In this document: positions 1-6,064 of the stretch, in pieces
How the letters are laid out: every line of letters begins with the position of its first letter
Numbering within the stretch: the stretch's first letter is position 1
IMG/VR virus record: IMGVR_UViG_3300021425_000242
Span: 1-20,343 of that record
Length of the DNA: 20,343 nucleotides
DNA from: a virus
Reading direction: 5' to 3' (one strand)
Position numbers and translations under genes: made by a program
Notes under the pieces: model-generated
Database searches by the model: none
Seen by the model: the letters and a program-made list of their open reading frames with translations, nothing else
What the model was told of the DNA's origin: nothing

Positions 1-74
1 AATACACAACTCCTTTGGAGTTCAACACAATGAAGGCTTTTCAACATGTAGATTCAGTAACTTGGAGAGAATAG
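1..74 (+). CDS. C-terminal end of a partial or tiny plus-strand reading frame
   Basis: An open frame enters from the left edge (first full codon at position 3) and stops with TAG at 72-74. It either ends a longer protein outside the window or is a 14-residue microgene starting at the ATG at 30, which has a GGAG at 17-20 nine bases upstream. That GGAG lies in a perfect inverted repeat (AACTCC, TTT, GGAGTT at 8-22), which could hide the ribosome site or could just be sequence of a longer gene. The next tiny frame begins two bases after this stop. No family is recognised. Reality as a gene is uncertain. Confidence 0.3.
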   Translation, partial: YTTPLEFNTMKAFQHVDSVTWRE

Positions 75-75
75 C

Positions 76-156
76 ATGAAGAAAGCATGGAAAAAATTTG
101 ATAACTTTATGAAATCTGGTAGGCTTACTAGAGTAAGTAAACTAGTTATTGGTTAG
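76..156 (+). CDS. Tiny basic hypothetical protein (26 aa)
   Basis: A 26-residue frame starts at ATG 76 and stops at TAG 154-156. A GGAG lies eight bases before the start, a good ribosome-binding arrangement. The product is strongly basic (six Lys and two Arg) and begins MKKAWKKFDNFMKSG, compatible with a short amphipathic helix. It follows the preceding plus-strand frame by one base and its 3' end overlaps the stop of the convergent exonuclease gene by 11 bp. No family is recognised. Small size keeps confidence low, but the tight spacing and ribosome site favour a real microgene. Confidence 0.38.
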   Translation: MKKAWKKFDNFMKSGRLTRVSKLVIG

Positions 157-697
157 AGTGTATCTTAAAATGATCAAATGATTTTTGTACAGCAATAGCC
201 TGTACAATAGCATCAGCAAGTGCATCATGGTGACCTGTTTGATTACCCTGAGCGTCTTTTCTCGGGTCACCAGGCATAAGATTAAATATAGTTCTGCTGT
301 CTGCTTCTTGCCAATAAAACCAATTTATGTGATGATCAAAATCTTGATATAAACTTTCTAAAATACCATAGTCAAAACGTGGACCTTGAGCCCACTTGAT
401 ATCAACACCAACTAACCATTTATTAAATGCAGTACAAAATGTTTTAATATCTATTCTGTCCTCTAAACTAAATGCTTCTTCCTGTATTTCTGGTGCTTGT
501 TTCCCCCACCATGCAAGTGTTCCTTCATCAACAAATCTGCCTTGTGCAGTTTGTTCGTCAACATCTAGTCTCATAATAAAATGGTCATATGGTTCAGCCA
601 TACTGAAAGGATCAAACTTACATCCTCCCACAGTCAAAACAACACTATTAGGCTTTGTGCCTAGTGTTTCTATATCTACCATTGCATGTATGGCCAT
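146..697 (-). CDS. DEDDh 3'-5' exonuclease, DexA-like
   Basis: This 183-residue protein is a DEDDh-family 3'-5' exonuclease resembling phage T4 exonuclease A (DexA) and the related Rv2179c-like exoribonucleases. The N-terminal DIE motif supplies D8 and E10, a third acidic residue is D109 (RFDYGILE), and the last motif is H157-x4-D162 (HHDALADA). Together these give the complete two-metal site on an RNase H fold. Length fits a stand-alone nuclease without a polymerase domain. The likely role is trimming DNA or RNA ends, with nucleotide salvage or repair during takeover. A consensus sigma70-type promoter lies just upstream (721-748), which fits early expression as in T4. Start is ATG 697, where the D8/E10 motif sits close to the N terminus as usual. 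Family is clear; DNA versus RNA preference is not. Confidence 0.9.
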   Translation of the reverse strand: MAIHAMVDIETLGTKPNSVVLTVGGCKFDPFSMAEPYDHFIMRLDVDEQTAQGRFVDEGTLAWWGKQAPEIQEEAFSLEDRIDIKTFCTAFNKWLVGVDIKWAQGPRFDYGILESLYQDFDHHINWFYWQEADSRTIFNLMPGDPRKDAQGNQTGHHDALADAIVQAIAVQKSFDHFKIHSNQ

Positions 698-720
698 AAG
701 ATTACTCCATTTAAAGTAAT

Positions 721-748
721 ATTATAGCAAAAGATATACTTATGTCAA
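721..748 (-). promoter_or_regulatory. sigma70-type promoter upstream of the exonuclease gene
   Basis: Read on the minus strand, TTGACA (plus 743-748) and TATAAT (plus 721-726) are separated by 16 bp. Both hexamers match the bacterial consensus exactly. The -10 box lies 24 bp before the exonuclease ATG, so the mRNA would have a short leader. No T4-type late motif is present here, which points to transcription by unmodified host polymerase early in infection. Confidence 0.75.
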
Positions 749-751
749 GTA

Positions 752-1639
752 CTATAGTGAAATAACTGTATCGTCTGGTAATTCCTCAGGGTCTCCTAGT
801 GAGTTTAATTGGCCTGCACCTTTTACACCTTCTGCCCATTTCATTTTCTCAAATGGATCTTGTGTACCTTCAACCACTTTATCCCACCAATCTGAGTGTT
901 TACCTATTTTATCTAAATACCAGGCAATTTTGGCCGCACTACTTACTCTGGCACCTTGCATGTCTGCATGTCCAAAGTCTTTAGGGTCATTAGGATTTCC
1001 TTCCATATACTTTCTGTTTTGGAAAGTTTCGTCATCGTTGTTGCCTGTGATGTCAGCTCTGTCATGTATAAACTCAAAATCTACTCTTTCAAATATGTCT
1101 AACATATATGCAATATGACTTAGCCAAGCATCATTTTGTGGATTTTGGCTTAAATGCCCCATTAGAATAAACCAATCTTTAGGCACAATAGGCAATATAG
1201 CATAAGGATGACCTTCATGATTATCTTTAGGTCCTAGTAATTTAAATTCTCCGTCATACTGTCTTATTACATCGTCCCAACCTTCTGATACCATTAGGCA
1301 ATCATCGTTCCAAAAGAATAGCCATTCACCTGTGGCCGCACCTGCCAGGGTATTCACGTATATATGTAAATTTTCGTATCCTAACGGTTTAAACACACTT
1401 GCTCTTGCTTCAACTTTATGTGTATTAAAATAAGGTGCCATCTCTTCTTTGATAAATTCTTGTATTCCTTCATCGTCTTCATCTATACCAAATAAGATTT
1501 CTACTTTATCTTTTTGATTTGCTTTATCTATTAGAGTGTGGATACTTTTTTTAAGTAAATCTCGTCTACCTCTTGTAGGGAGTAATACTGATATCGTTGA
1601 ATCGCTTACTGATTGTCTTTTAGGTTGTTGTTTTGCCAC
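752..1639 (-). CDS. Glycosyltransferase, GT-A fold (family 2-like)
   Basis: This 295-residue protein looks like a GT-A nucleotide-sugar glycosyltransferase. The N terminus carries the family 2 start (ISVLLPTRGR, about residues 16-25), then a Rossmann-like segment, and an acidic FFWNDD stretch (residues 108-113) in the place of the metal-binding DxD. The longest frame would start at ATG 1723, but GTG 1639 is preferred. It has an AAGAGGT ribosome site, begins just before the catalytic fold, and its first residues (MAKQQPKRQ) resemble those of the neighbouring transferase. This start gives a 20 bp overlap with the upstream transferase gene. The two transferases and the oxygenase fusion upstream look like one operon for modifying a glycan on DNA, virion or host surface. 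Donor and acceptor cannot be told from sequence. Confidence 0.78.
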   Translation of the reverse strand: MAKQQPKRQSVSDSTISVLLPTRGRRDLLKKSIHTLIDKANQKDKVEILFGIDEDDEGIQEFIKEEMAPYFNTHKVEARASVFKPLGYENLHIYVNTLAGAATGEWLFFWNDDCLMVSEGWDDVIRQYDGEFKLLGPKDNHEGHPYAILPIVPKDWFILMGHLSQNPQNDAWLSHIAYMLDIFERVDFEFIHDRADITGNNDDETFQNRKYMEGNPNDPKDFGHADMQGARVSSAAKIAWYLDKIGKHSDWWDKVVEGTQDPFEKMKWAEGVKGAGQLNSLGDPEELPDDTVISL

Positions 1640-2555
1640 GTTGTACCTCTTGTTTTCTAGAATAATTGTTTTCGCCTGTGAATAGTTTTCTAATATTTCC
1701 TCTAAATGTATAATGCCCAACATGATTTAATGCTGTTCTAGGATCTAAATAAATTGTTCCGCCCATGTTCTGCCATAATCTACAAAAGGTATAATCCTCT
1801 GAAAGATATCTTCTACTTTCTGGATCTATCATTGTATCAAATAATGCATACATAAATGGTTCAAACTTTTGGTCTACATTAATATCATTTACATATTTCA
1901 TTTCTGGATGGTTATCAAATAGTTTTTGTATTACAGATTTTTCAATGCACATAAATCCTGTACCTGCATCTTTTAGTTTAACTAAATTATCTTCTATTTG
2001 AACCTGTGGAGTAGGTTTACCATCTTCGTCCTTTAAAAAATCAAAGTTTACAACATAATTTGAACTATGTCCTTCGATTGTTTCTTCTGTTTCTTCTTCA
2101 TTAGCTCTTGCGGCATTTATAATACTAGTCCAGTTAAGAGCTTTTTTAGGATATGCTCCTACCACAACAGGCTTATCATATGCTACCATTCTGAGTATAT
2201 CTTCTGGATTAAATTCTATGTCAGCATCAATAAAAAATAAATGTGTTGCCTGTTTGTTCTCCATAAAGAAACTTGTTAATGTGTTCCTACCTCTAGTAAC
2301 TAGACTTTCATTTGCTAATGTACTTACAGTATATTGGATGTTATATTTGTTACATAGTATAGCAAGTCTCATCATACTTCTAAAGTATGGCTCACCAATT
2401 TGACCACCATAACAAGGTGTGGCAATAAAGATATGTTTTTGTCTAAGTAATCCTAAAGGTATTTCTATCCTAGAGTCTAATAAATCAAACATTACATCAT
2501 TATCTTTTTGCTGTTCTGTTTTAGGGGATTGTGTTTTTGTTTTTTTCTTTGCCAT
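1620..2555 (-). CDS. Glycosyltransferase, GT-A fold
   Basis: The 311-residue product begins with a Lys-rich tail (about 20 residues) followed by a GT-A domain. It shows HIFIATPCYGG (41-51), SLVTRGRN (84-91) and the DxD-type metal motif FFIDADIEF (107-115). This arrangement is typical of phage and bacterial transferases using NDP-sugars. The gene starts 2 bp after the stop of the upstream oxygenase fusion, with AAGGT lying inside the end of that gene, and overlaps the next transferase by 20 bp, so the three are probably co-translated. The basic N-terminal tail may anchor it to nucleic acid or membrane, but this is inference. The substrate is unknown; glycosylation of a surface or virion component is the simplest reading. 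Confidence 0.8.
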   Translation of the reverse strand: MAKKKTKTQSPKTEQQKDNDVMFDLLDSRIEIPLGLLRQKHIFIATPCYGGQIGEPYFRSMMRLAILCNKYNIQYTVSTLANESLVTRGRNTLTSFFMENKQATHLFFIDADIEFNPEDILRMVAYDKPVVVGAYPKKALNWTSIINAARANEEETEETIEGHSSNYVVNFDFLKDEDGKPTPQVQIEDNLVKLKDAGTGFMCIEKSVIQKLFDNHPEMKYVNDINVDQKFEPFMYALFDTMIDPESRRYLSEDYTFCRLWQNMGGTIYLDPRTALNHVGHYTFRGNIRKLFTGENNYSRKQEVQRGKTTT

Positions 2556-2557
2556 GT

Positions 2558-3694
2558 TTACCTTGTGTGTCCTAATAATAAGTCCGGGTCTTCTTCATCG
2601 TTAATATACTCAAATATTTTATCTAAGTACTTTCTTTCCTTGTCATTATTTAACAATATCCTTTCATCAACAAATAAAAGATCGGTATTATTTTCAAATG
2701 CAAGGTCTATAAGTTCGTCTCTACGTTCCTTATCGTATGTCATTCCTAAAATGCTTGGAAATATTATACCCTGAATATTTGGATCACGTATAAAGTCTTC
2801 TAACATAGGTTCCCAATGACAAAAACTTAGTTCTAATGGATAGTCTGCTGGCTCTATTCCAACATCCTTACAAAACTGTTGCATAATCATACTTGTTACA
2901 AAGAAAGGAGTTGTTTCACAAAACCTACTATTCATATCAATATAATTAATCCAAGTTTTGTTTGTATCTATATTTGTTAAAGGTTGTCTATATGTTCTAT
3001 GTAGTCTAAAGTATCCACCTGGTCTGCGTCTGCCATAGTTACCACCTTTTACTAATACTCTGGTATCAAAACTCCAACGTGTAATGTCAGTATCATTGTT
3101 TATATTGCCATGTAAATGACCTTGCTGGAACAACCAACTCTGTCCTGGTGATGCATTACATGGTATGGAATTTTCTAAACAAAGTTTTTGTATTTCCTGA
3201 TAACTTAACTGCTCATCGTATGCCTTTTGAGTTATCATTCTACTTTCTTCCCATGGTAAAATTTGCATAGTATTAGAATCATATGCCTCTGTTATCGGAC
3301 TCCAAATACTAAACATACCTGGGCCATGCCCAAACCAAATACCCTGATGAAAGTTAAGTGTTCTACCATGTTTTGCTTGGTTTGGTATTACTACTCTTAC
3401 ACCTACAACATCTTGTACCATAAAGTCTGCACCATCTAGACGAGGCCTTGCAACATCGTCCATAAAGTCATCTAACTTTTTAGCAAACTCTTCTGTTTTA
3501 CAGATACGTTGTACGTCCCAAACAAAATCATTTATTTCGTTAGGTGCCATTACTTCGTGTAGTTTTTCTAATTCTTTAACTTGAGGATACTTTTGTTGAA
3601 CAGCATCTATAAAATACTGCCTCCAATTATATTTTTCATGATCGTGATCTATTAATTGGTTATCCCATCTAGGGTCTAATTTATTTAATTCCAT
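2558..3694 (-). CDS. PhyH-like 2OG oxygenase domain fused to a sporadic-carbohydrate-cluster-like domain
   Basis: The 378-residue product has two parts. Residues about 90-235 match the phytanoyl-CoA dioxygenase pattern: NFHQGIWFG (114-122), SIWSPITEA (129-137), then a distal His and 2OG-binding Arg/Ser spaced H195-x10-R206-x-S208. In normal enzymes the first motif is HxD; here it reads H116-Q-G118, so the iron-binding carboxylate is missing. Residues about 255-378 (including IQGIIFPSILGM) recall the small LIC12192-type protein of the sporadic carbohydrate clusters, where a 2OG oxygenase is often a separate neighbour. I recognise this second part from memory only. Start ATG 3694 has AAGGAA eight bases upstream. 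With two glycosyltransferases directly downstream it probably acts in sugar or lipid-sugar modification. The HxG site may mean halogenation, a changed metal site or loss of catalysis. Confidence 0.7.
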   Translation of the reverse strand: MELNKLDPRWDNQLIDHDHEKYNWRQYFIDAVQQKYPQVKELEKLHEVMAPNEINDFVWDVQRICKTEEFAKKLDDFMDDVARPRLDGADFMVQDVVGVRVVIPNQAKHGRTLNFHQGIWFGHGPGMFSIWSPITEAYDSNTMQILPWEESRMITQKAYDEQLSYQEIQKLCLENSIPCNASPGQSWLFQQGHLHGNINNDTDITRWSFDTRVLVKGGNYGRRRPGGYFRLHRTYRQPLTNIDTNKTWINYIDMNSRFCETTPFFVTSMIMQQFCKDVGIEPADYPLELSFCHWEPMLEDFIRDPNIQGIIFPSILGMTYDKERRDELIDLAFENNTDLLFVDERILLNNDKERKYLDKIFEYINDEEDPDLLLGHTR

Positions 3695-3711
3695 TCATTT
3701 TTCCTTATAAA

Positions 3712-3787
3712 TGGTGGAGCGAACAGGGGTCGAACCTGCGACCTCCTGGTTGCAAACCAGGCGCTCTCCCAACTGAGCTACCGCCCC
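3712..3787 (-). tRNA. tRNA-Ala (UGC anticodon)
   Basis: A 76-nt cloverleaf on the minus strand with encoded 3' CCA. The anticodon loop reads TT-TGC-AA between CCTGG and CCAGG arms, giving UGC, which reads GCA alanine codons. The acceptor stem contains the G3:U70 wobble pair, the classic identity element for alanyl-tRNA synthetase. D-arm (GCTC/GAGC) and T-arm (GCAGG/CCTGT, TTCGACC loop) are intact, so it should be functional. It lies 18 bp upstream of the oxygenase fusion gene. Confidence 0.96.
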
Positions 3788-3794
3788 AAATTTA

Positions 3795-3983
3795 TTATCT
3801 ATCCATGTATGCTTTTATATTAGCACCTATTCTTTCAGCATTTGCCTGAATGTTTTTAGCAATCTGTTCTGCATTCTTTTGAATGTTTGCCGCAATAACT
3901 TCACCACTCCATGGATTTGGTGTTACTTTGGTTGCTCTTTTTTTTGCTGGAGCCTTTGCTTTTGTTGTCTTTGCCTTTGGCAT
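3795..3983 (-). CDS. Small Lys/Ala-rich protein with an 11-residue helical repeat
   Basis: A 62-residue protein encoded between two tRNA genes. The first 20 residues are a Lys/Ala/Thr-rich basic tail. From about residue 34 the sequence runs in 11-residue units, NIQKNAEQIAK then NIQANAERIGA then NIKAYMD. Such hendecads form long amphipathic helices or coiled coils. Basic tail plus helix suggests binding to nucleic acid, ribosome or membrane, but no family is recognised. An AGGAAGGA ribosome site lies upstream of ATG 3983. It is probably co-transcribed with both tRNAs from the promoter at 4114-4141, so it may act early or in translation takeover; that link rests on position only. Confidence 0.72.
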   Translation of the reverse strand: MPKAKTTKAKAPAKKRATKVTPNPWSGEVIAANIQKNAEQIAKNIQANAERIGANIKAYMDR

Positions 3984-4020
3984 AATATCCTTCCTGTGCT
4001 ATTGCACTTTATTTAAGTAA

Positions 4021-4096
4021 TGGTGCTGGTTGTCGGATTCGAACTGACGACCTACTGATTACAAATCAGTTGCTCTACCAACTGAGCTAAACCAGC
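4021..4096 (-). tRNA. tRNA-Thr (UGU anticodon)
   Basis: A 76-nt cloverleaf with encoded CCA. The acceptor stem pairs GCTGGTT with AACCAGC, which sets the 5' end at 4096. The anticodon loop reads TT-TGT-AA between ACTGA and TCAGT arms, giving UGU, which reads ACA threonine codons. D-arm (GCTC/GAGC) and T-arm are well formed. It is the first transcribed element behind the promoter at 4114-4141. ACA and GCA are codons favoured by AT-rich phage genes, so these tRNAs may supplement host supply. Confidence 0.95.
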
Positions 4097-4111
4097 CTTT
4101 ATTACGACAAG

Positions 4112-4119
4112 TATTTATA
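4112..4119 (-). promoter_or_regulatory. TATAAATA late-type motif overlapping the tRNA promoter -10
   Basis: Plus-strand TATTTATA reads TATAAATA on the minus strand, the exact T4 late promoter consensus. The same bases form the -10 box of the sigma70-like promoter, so the tRNA group could be transcribed in both phases. Confidence 0.5.
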
Positions 4120-4141
4120 GATTAGAATTTTATTAAGTCAA
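4114..4141 (-). promoter_or_regulatory. sigma70-like promoter for the tRNA group
   Basis: On the minus strand TTGACT (plus 4136-4141) and TATAAA (plus 4114-4119) are 16 bp apart. The -10 box ends 17 bp before tRNA-Thr. It sits immediately downstream of the terminator of the preceding gene, giving an insulated start for tRNA-Thr, the 62-residue gene and tRNA-Ala. Confidence 0.65.
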
Positions 4142-4168
4142 GAAAAAGGGCGAAAGAATCGCCCCCTT
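4141..4168 (-). terminator. Rho-independent terminator of the acidic protein gene
   Basis: On the minus strand GGGCGA, TTCTT loop, TCGCCC is followed by TTTTTC. The hairpin (plus 4148-4153 pairing with 4159-4164) lies just after the stop of the 202-residue gene and directly before the tRNA promoter. Confidence 0.8.
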
Positions 4169-4180
4169 AAATTTTTGTTG

Positions 4181-4789
4181 TTATACCTGTGGAGGAGTAT
4201 CGTCACCTTCTTGAGGAGCCTCTGGAGCCTCTGGTGCAACCTCACCTTCTACTGGAGGTACTGGTGTTGGTTCTACCGGAGCCTCTTCTATTACAAATCC
4301 ATCTGCATCTAAAACAGGTTCAGTTGATACTGGTTCCATTGGTTCAGACATATCTGCATTTGCTTCATCATTTTGCTCATGATTTTCTTCAACAAAGACT
4401 GTGTTTGCTGAGTCATAAGTATACCATTCACTAGCATAGTCATTACTCCAATCACTGCCTTCTACCCATGTGTTTGATTCACATTCATATGAAACAGATG
4501 CGTTTGCATTGTCGCAATAATTGTATGTGTCCCATTCCCATTGAGTAGGTTCCATCCAACACTGACAGCACTCGTCCCAATAAGCCGCATCGCTGAAGCC
4601 TTCTGGTTTTTCGTGGGTCGGTGTCATTGGATGTAAGTAATCACCTTCTGCCGGTGCTGTAAATACTGCTTCGTATTCTTCTACTGGTTCTTGATGATGT
4701 GGGATTTCCCAAAGTTTCATCTCAATTTGATTGAGCTTTTCTCTGAGTTCGTGTAGCATATTTGCTAGGTCTATTCTTGGGTCTAACAT
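4181..4789 (-). CDS. Acidic low-complexity hypothetical protein (202 aa)
   Basis: No family recognised. Residues about 7-30 form a predicted heptad helix (LANMLHELREKLNQIEMKLW). The middle (about 70-140) is rich in Trp, Tyr, Asp, Asn and contains several Cys (CCQC). The last 60 residues are a Pro/Glu/Val-rich, strongly acidic tail likely to be disordered. ATG 4789 has CAGGAG upstream. A late-type motif lies about 20 bp before the start and a terminator follows, so this is a single-gene late transcription unit. The layout (oligomerising helix, sticky aromatic middle, acidic tail) could suit a virion decoration or assembly protein, but this is only inference. Confidence 0.7.
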   Translation of the reverse strand: MLDPRIDLANMLHELREKLNQIEMKLWEIPHHQEPVEEYEAVFTAPAEGDYLHPMTPTHEKPEGFSDAAYWDECCQCWMEPTQWEWDTYNYCDNANASVSYECESNTWVEGSDWSNDYASEWYTYDSANTVFVEENHEQNDEANADMSEPMEPVSTEPVLDADGFVIEEAPVEPTPVPPVEGEVAPEAPEAPQEGDDTPPQV

Positions 4790-4806
4790 AATATTTCTCC
4801 TGTATG

Positions 4807-4814
4807 TATTTATT
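4807..4814 (-). promoter_or_regulatory. Late-type motif AATAAATA
   Basis: Minus-strand AATAAATA (plus TATTTATT at 4807-4814), 18 bp before the ATG of the acidic protein. One mismatch from TATAAATA. A second copy lies 45 bp further upstream. Confidence 0.45.
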
Positions 4815-4851
4815 TTCTAGAATATTATGTGTGTTAATTTGTATGTAGTTG

Positions 4852-4859
4852 TATTTATC
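4852..4859 (-). promoter_or_regulatory. Late promoter motif GATAAATA
   Basis: Minus-strand GATAAATA followed by C, the variant repeated before several late-type genes of this window. It lies downstream of the terminator of the 56-residue gene and upstream of the acidic protein gene. Confidence 0.55.
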
Positions 4860-4876
4860 TTGTGGACATTAATCAT

Positions 4877-4899
4877 AAAAAAAGCACCTAATGGTGCTT
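4877..4899 (-). terminator. Rho-independent terminator of the 56-residue gene
   Basis: On the minus strand AAGCACC, ATTA loop, GGTGCTT followed by a run of Ts (plus 4877-4883 As). It begins 3 bp after the stop of the small gene and is a standard hairpin plus U-tract. Confidence 0.85.
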
Positions 4900-4902
4900 A
4901 AT

Positions 4903-5073
4903 TTATCTATCATTAAATGGTTTTTTAGACACGAATTCGTTTAATCGTTCTGCCTCTTGTAACACCTCTTCTGTCGTAGGCATTTCTTCTGGATTTTTTG
5001 CTTTAGCCTGTAGAATTTCTTTTGCTTCTCTGACTAAGTCTAAACGTATCTCATACGGAGTCTTGTTTGACAT
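4903..5073 (-). CDS. Small charged helical hypothetical protein (56 aa)
   Basis: A 56-residue frame from ATG 5073 to TAA 4903-4905, beginning MSNKTPYEIRLDLVREAKEI. It is rich in Glu, Lys and Leu and looks mostly helical with amphipathic spacing, with no membrane segment. Small proteins starting in this way are common in T4-like marine phages, although I cannot name a function. Its transcription unit is complete: a GATAAATA late motif 33 bp upstream and a hairpin terminator 3 bp downstream. The ribosome site is weak (GGTAAC). Having both promoter and terminator around one short frame makes it convincing as a gene. Confidence 0.78.
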   Translation of the reverse strand: MSNKTPYEIRLDLVREAKEILQAKAKNPEEMPTTEEVLQEAERLNEFVSKKPFNDR

Positions 5074-5105
5074 TTATGTTACCCTATAAATAATTTATAT
5101 GCCAA

Positions 5106-5113
5106 TATTTATC
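5106..5113 (-). promoter_or_regulatory. Late promoter motif GATAAATA
   Basis: Minus-strand GATAAATA (plus 5106-5113), 33 bp before the 56-residue gene. An AT-rich inverted repeat (TAGTTAT pairing with ATAACTA, about 5116-5138) lies just upstream between this promoter and the end of the 204-residue gene. Confidence 0.6.
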
Positions 5114-5143
5114 ATAGTTATACTAATATTATATAACTATACT

Positions 5144-5758
5144 TTACTCTACGTGCCTTAAAGTTTTTGCAGATGCTAAAATGGCTGTAGGTATTTGATT
5201 AGGATTTTTATACAATGATTTTGCTAAGTCTAAATCAAATCCACCTGCGTTTGGGTCTAGTTCTCTTGAACAAGTATCAATAATACATGCTAATCTAAAG
5301 TGCTGTGGAGATAACCAAAAATCTTTATCATCCATCTTTCTATTATAATTTAAATTAAATTGTACTAAGTTTACATAATTCCAATTATAGTCTCTGTCAT
5401 GGTTAATCCAACTTTCAAATAAGTCCCAAGTTTCTTGGTCAAACATTTCTAGATCTGCGGTACTAGATAATGCTTCTTTAAATGTAATTGGTTCTGGACC
5501 ACCCCATGCAGATTCCCTTACTAAATCCCTAAACTTGTTTGCAAGATCAGTAAGATATGGTTCAGGATCTTGACCTCTTGTAAGTAGGTAAGTTCTACTA
5601 TCATTTTGAGGATCTGCTTTTTCTTTATCTTCTAGATTAGTTCTTACATTAAAGGCTTCACTAATTATGCGATCTACTGATATCATTTTTTCAACTGGAC
5701 TTAAAACGTCTGATTCCATTATCTCATCAGTTTTACTTTTTAAATTATCTAGTTCCAT
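5144..5758 (-). CDS. Hypothetical protein (204 aa)
   Basis: No family recognised. The first 45 residues are charged and helical, then a mixed domain rich in aromatic residues, Asp and Asn (for example DRDYNWNYVNLVQFNLNYN, about 122-140, and DFWLSPQHFRL). There is no signal peptide or membrane segment, so it is likely cytoplasmic or a virion component. ATG 5758 has GGAG seven bases upstream and a GATAAATA late motif 31 bp upstream, so late expression is expected. The gene stands alone between two late promoters. The overall composition resembles small phage structural or assembly proteins, but that is weak evidence. Confidence 0.75.
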   Translation of the reverse strand: MELDNLKSKTDEIMESDVLSPVEKMISVDRIISEAFNVRTNLEDKEKADPQNDSRTYLLTRGQDPEPYLTDLANKFRDLVRESAWGGPEPITFKEALSSTADLEMFDQETWDLFESWINHDRDYNWNYVNLVQFNLNYNRKMDDKDFWLSPQHFRLACIIDTCSRELDPNAGGFDLDLAKSLYKNPNQIPTAILASAKTLRHVE

Positions 5759-5788
5759 TAATCAACTCCATATACGGTTTATAATATG

Positions 5789-5796
5789 TATTTATC
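5789..5796 (-). promoter_or_regulatory. Late promoter motif GATAAATA
   Basis: Minus-strand GATAAATA followed by CA, 31 bp before the ATG of the 204-residue gene and just after the stop of the small membrane protein gene. Confidence 0.6.
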
Positions 5797-5797
5797 T

Positions 5798-6055
5798 TTA
5801 TTTTGTTTTTCTCAAACTTTTTATTTCTTTTTCTAAGTTGTCTAGTTTATCTGATATTAATGGATACTGTTTTCTAAACTTAGCATCTTTCTTTGCGACT
5901 TCTATGTCGTATTTAACTGCAAGATATTGCATAAAGTTATCAATTTTCTGTTGAAACCATATACCCATTTTTGTTTTTTGAAACCACTGATAAAAACTAC
6001 TACCGATAATGCTTGATAGGATAGCCTTAAGTGATAATATAATTAACCAATTCAT
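5798..6055 (-). CDS. Small membrane-anchored coiled-coil protein (85 aa)
   Basis: Residues 3-24 are hydrophobic and form a likely transmembrane helix or uncleaved signal anchor. The rest is charged, ending in a predicted coiled coil (about 60-83, with LDNLEKEIKSLRK). This is a bitopic membrane protein with a soluble helical tail. An AAGGAAAA ribosome site lies directly after the stop of the lipase gene, nine bases away, so the two genes are translated together from one late mRNA. The pairing suggests a shared job at the cell envelope, such as lysis or membrane disruption, but no spanin or holin family is recognised. Confidence 0.72.
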   Translation of the reverse strand: MNWLIILSLKAILSSIIGSSFYQWFQKTKMGIWFQQKIDNFMQYLAVKYDIEVAKKDAKFRKQYPLISDKLDNLEKEIKSLRKTK

Positions 6056-6064
6056 ATGTTTTCC

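Noticed and set aside
124-139. Possible hairpin (CTTAC/GTAAG) downstream of the exonuclease gene
   Set aside because: Five-bp stem without a T-run; too weak to call a terminator.
396-719. Plus-strand frame of 107 codons over the exonuclease gene
   Set aside because: It is antisense to a gene with a complete DEDDh motif set, has Ser/Cys-rich composition typical of shadow frames, and no ribosome site.
4189-4434. Plus-strand Leu/Glu/Pro-rich frame of 81 codons
   Set aside because: It is the complement of the Pro/Glu repeat tail of the acidic protein; low complexity explains its openness.
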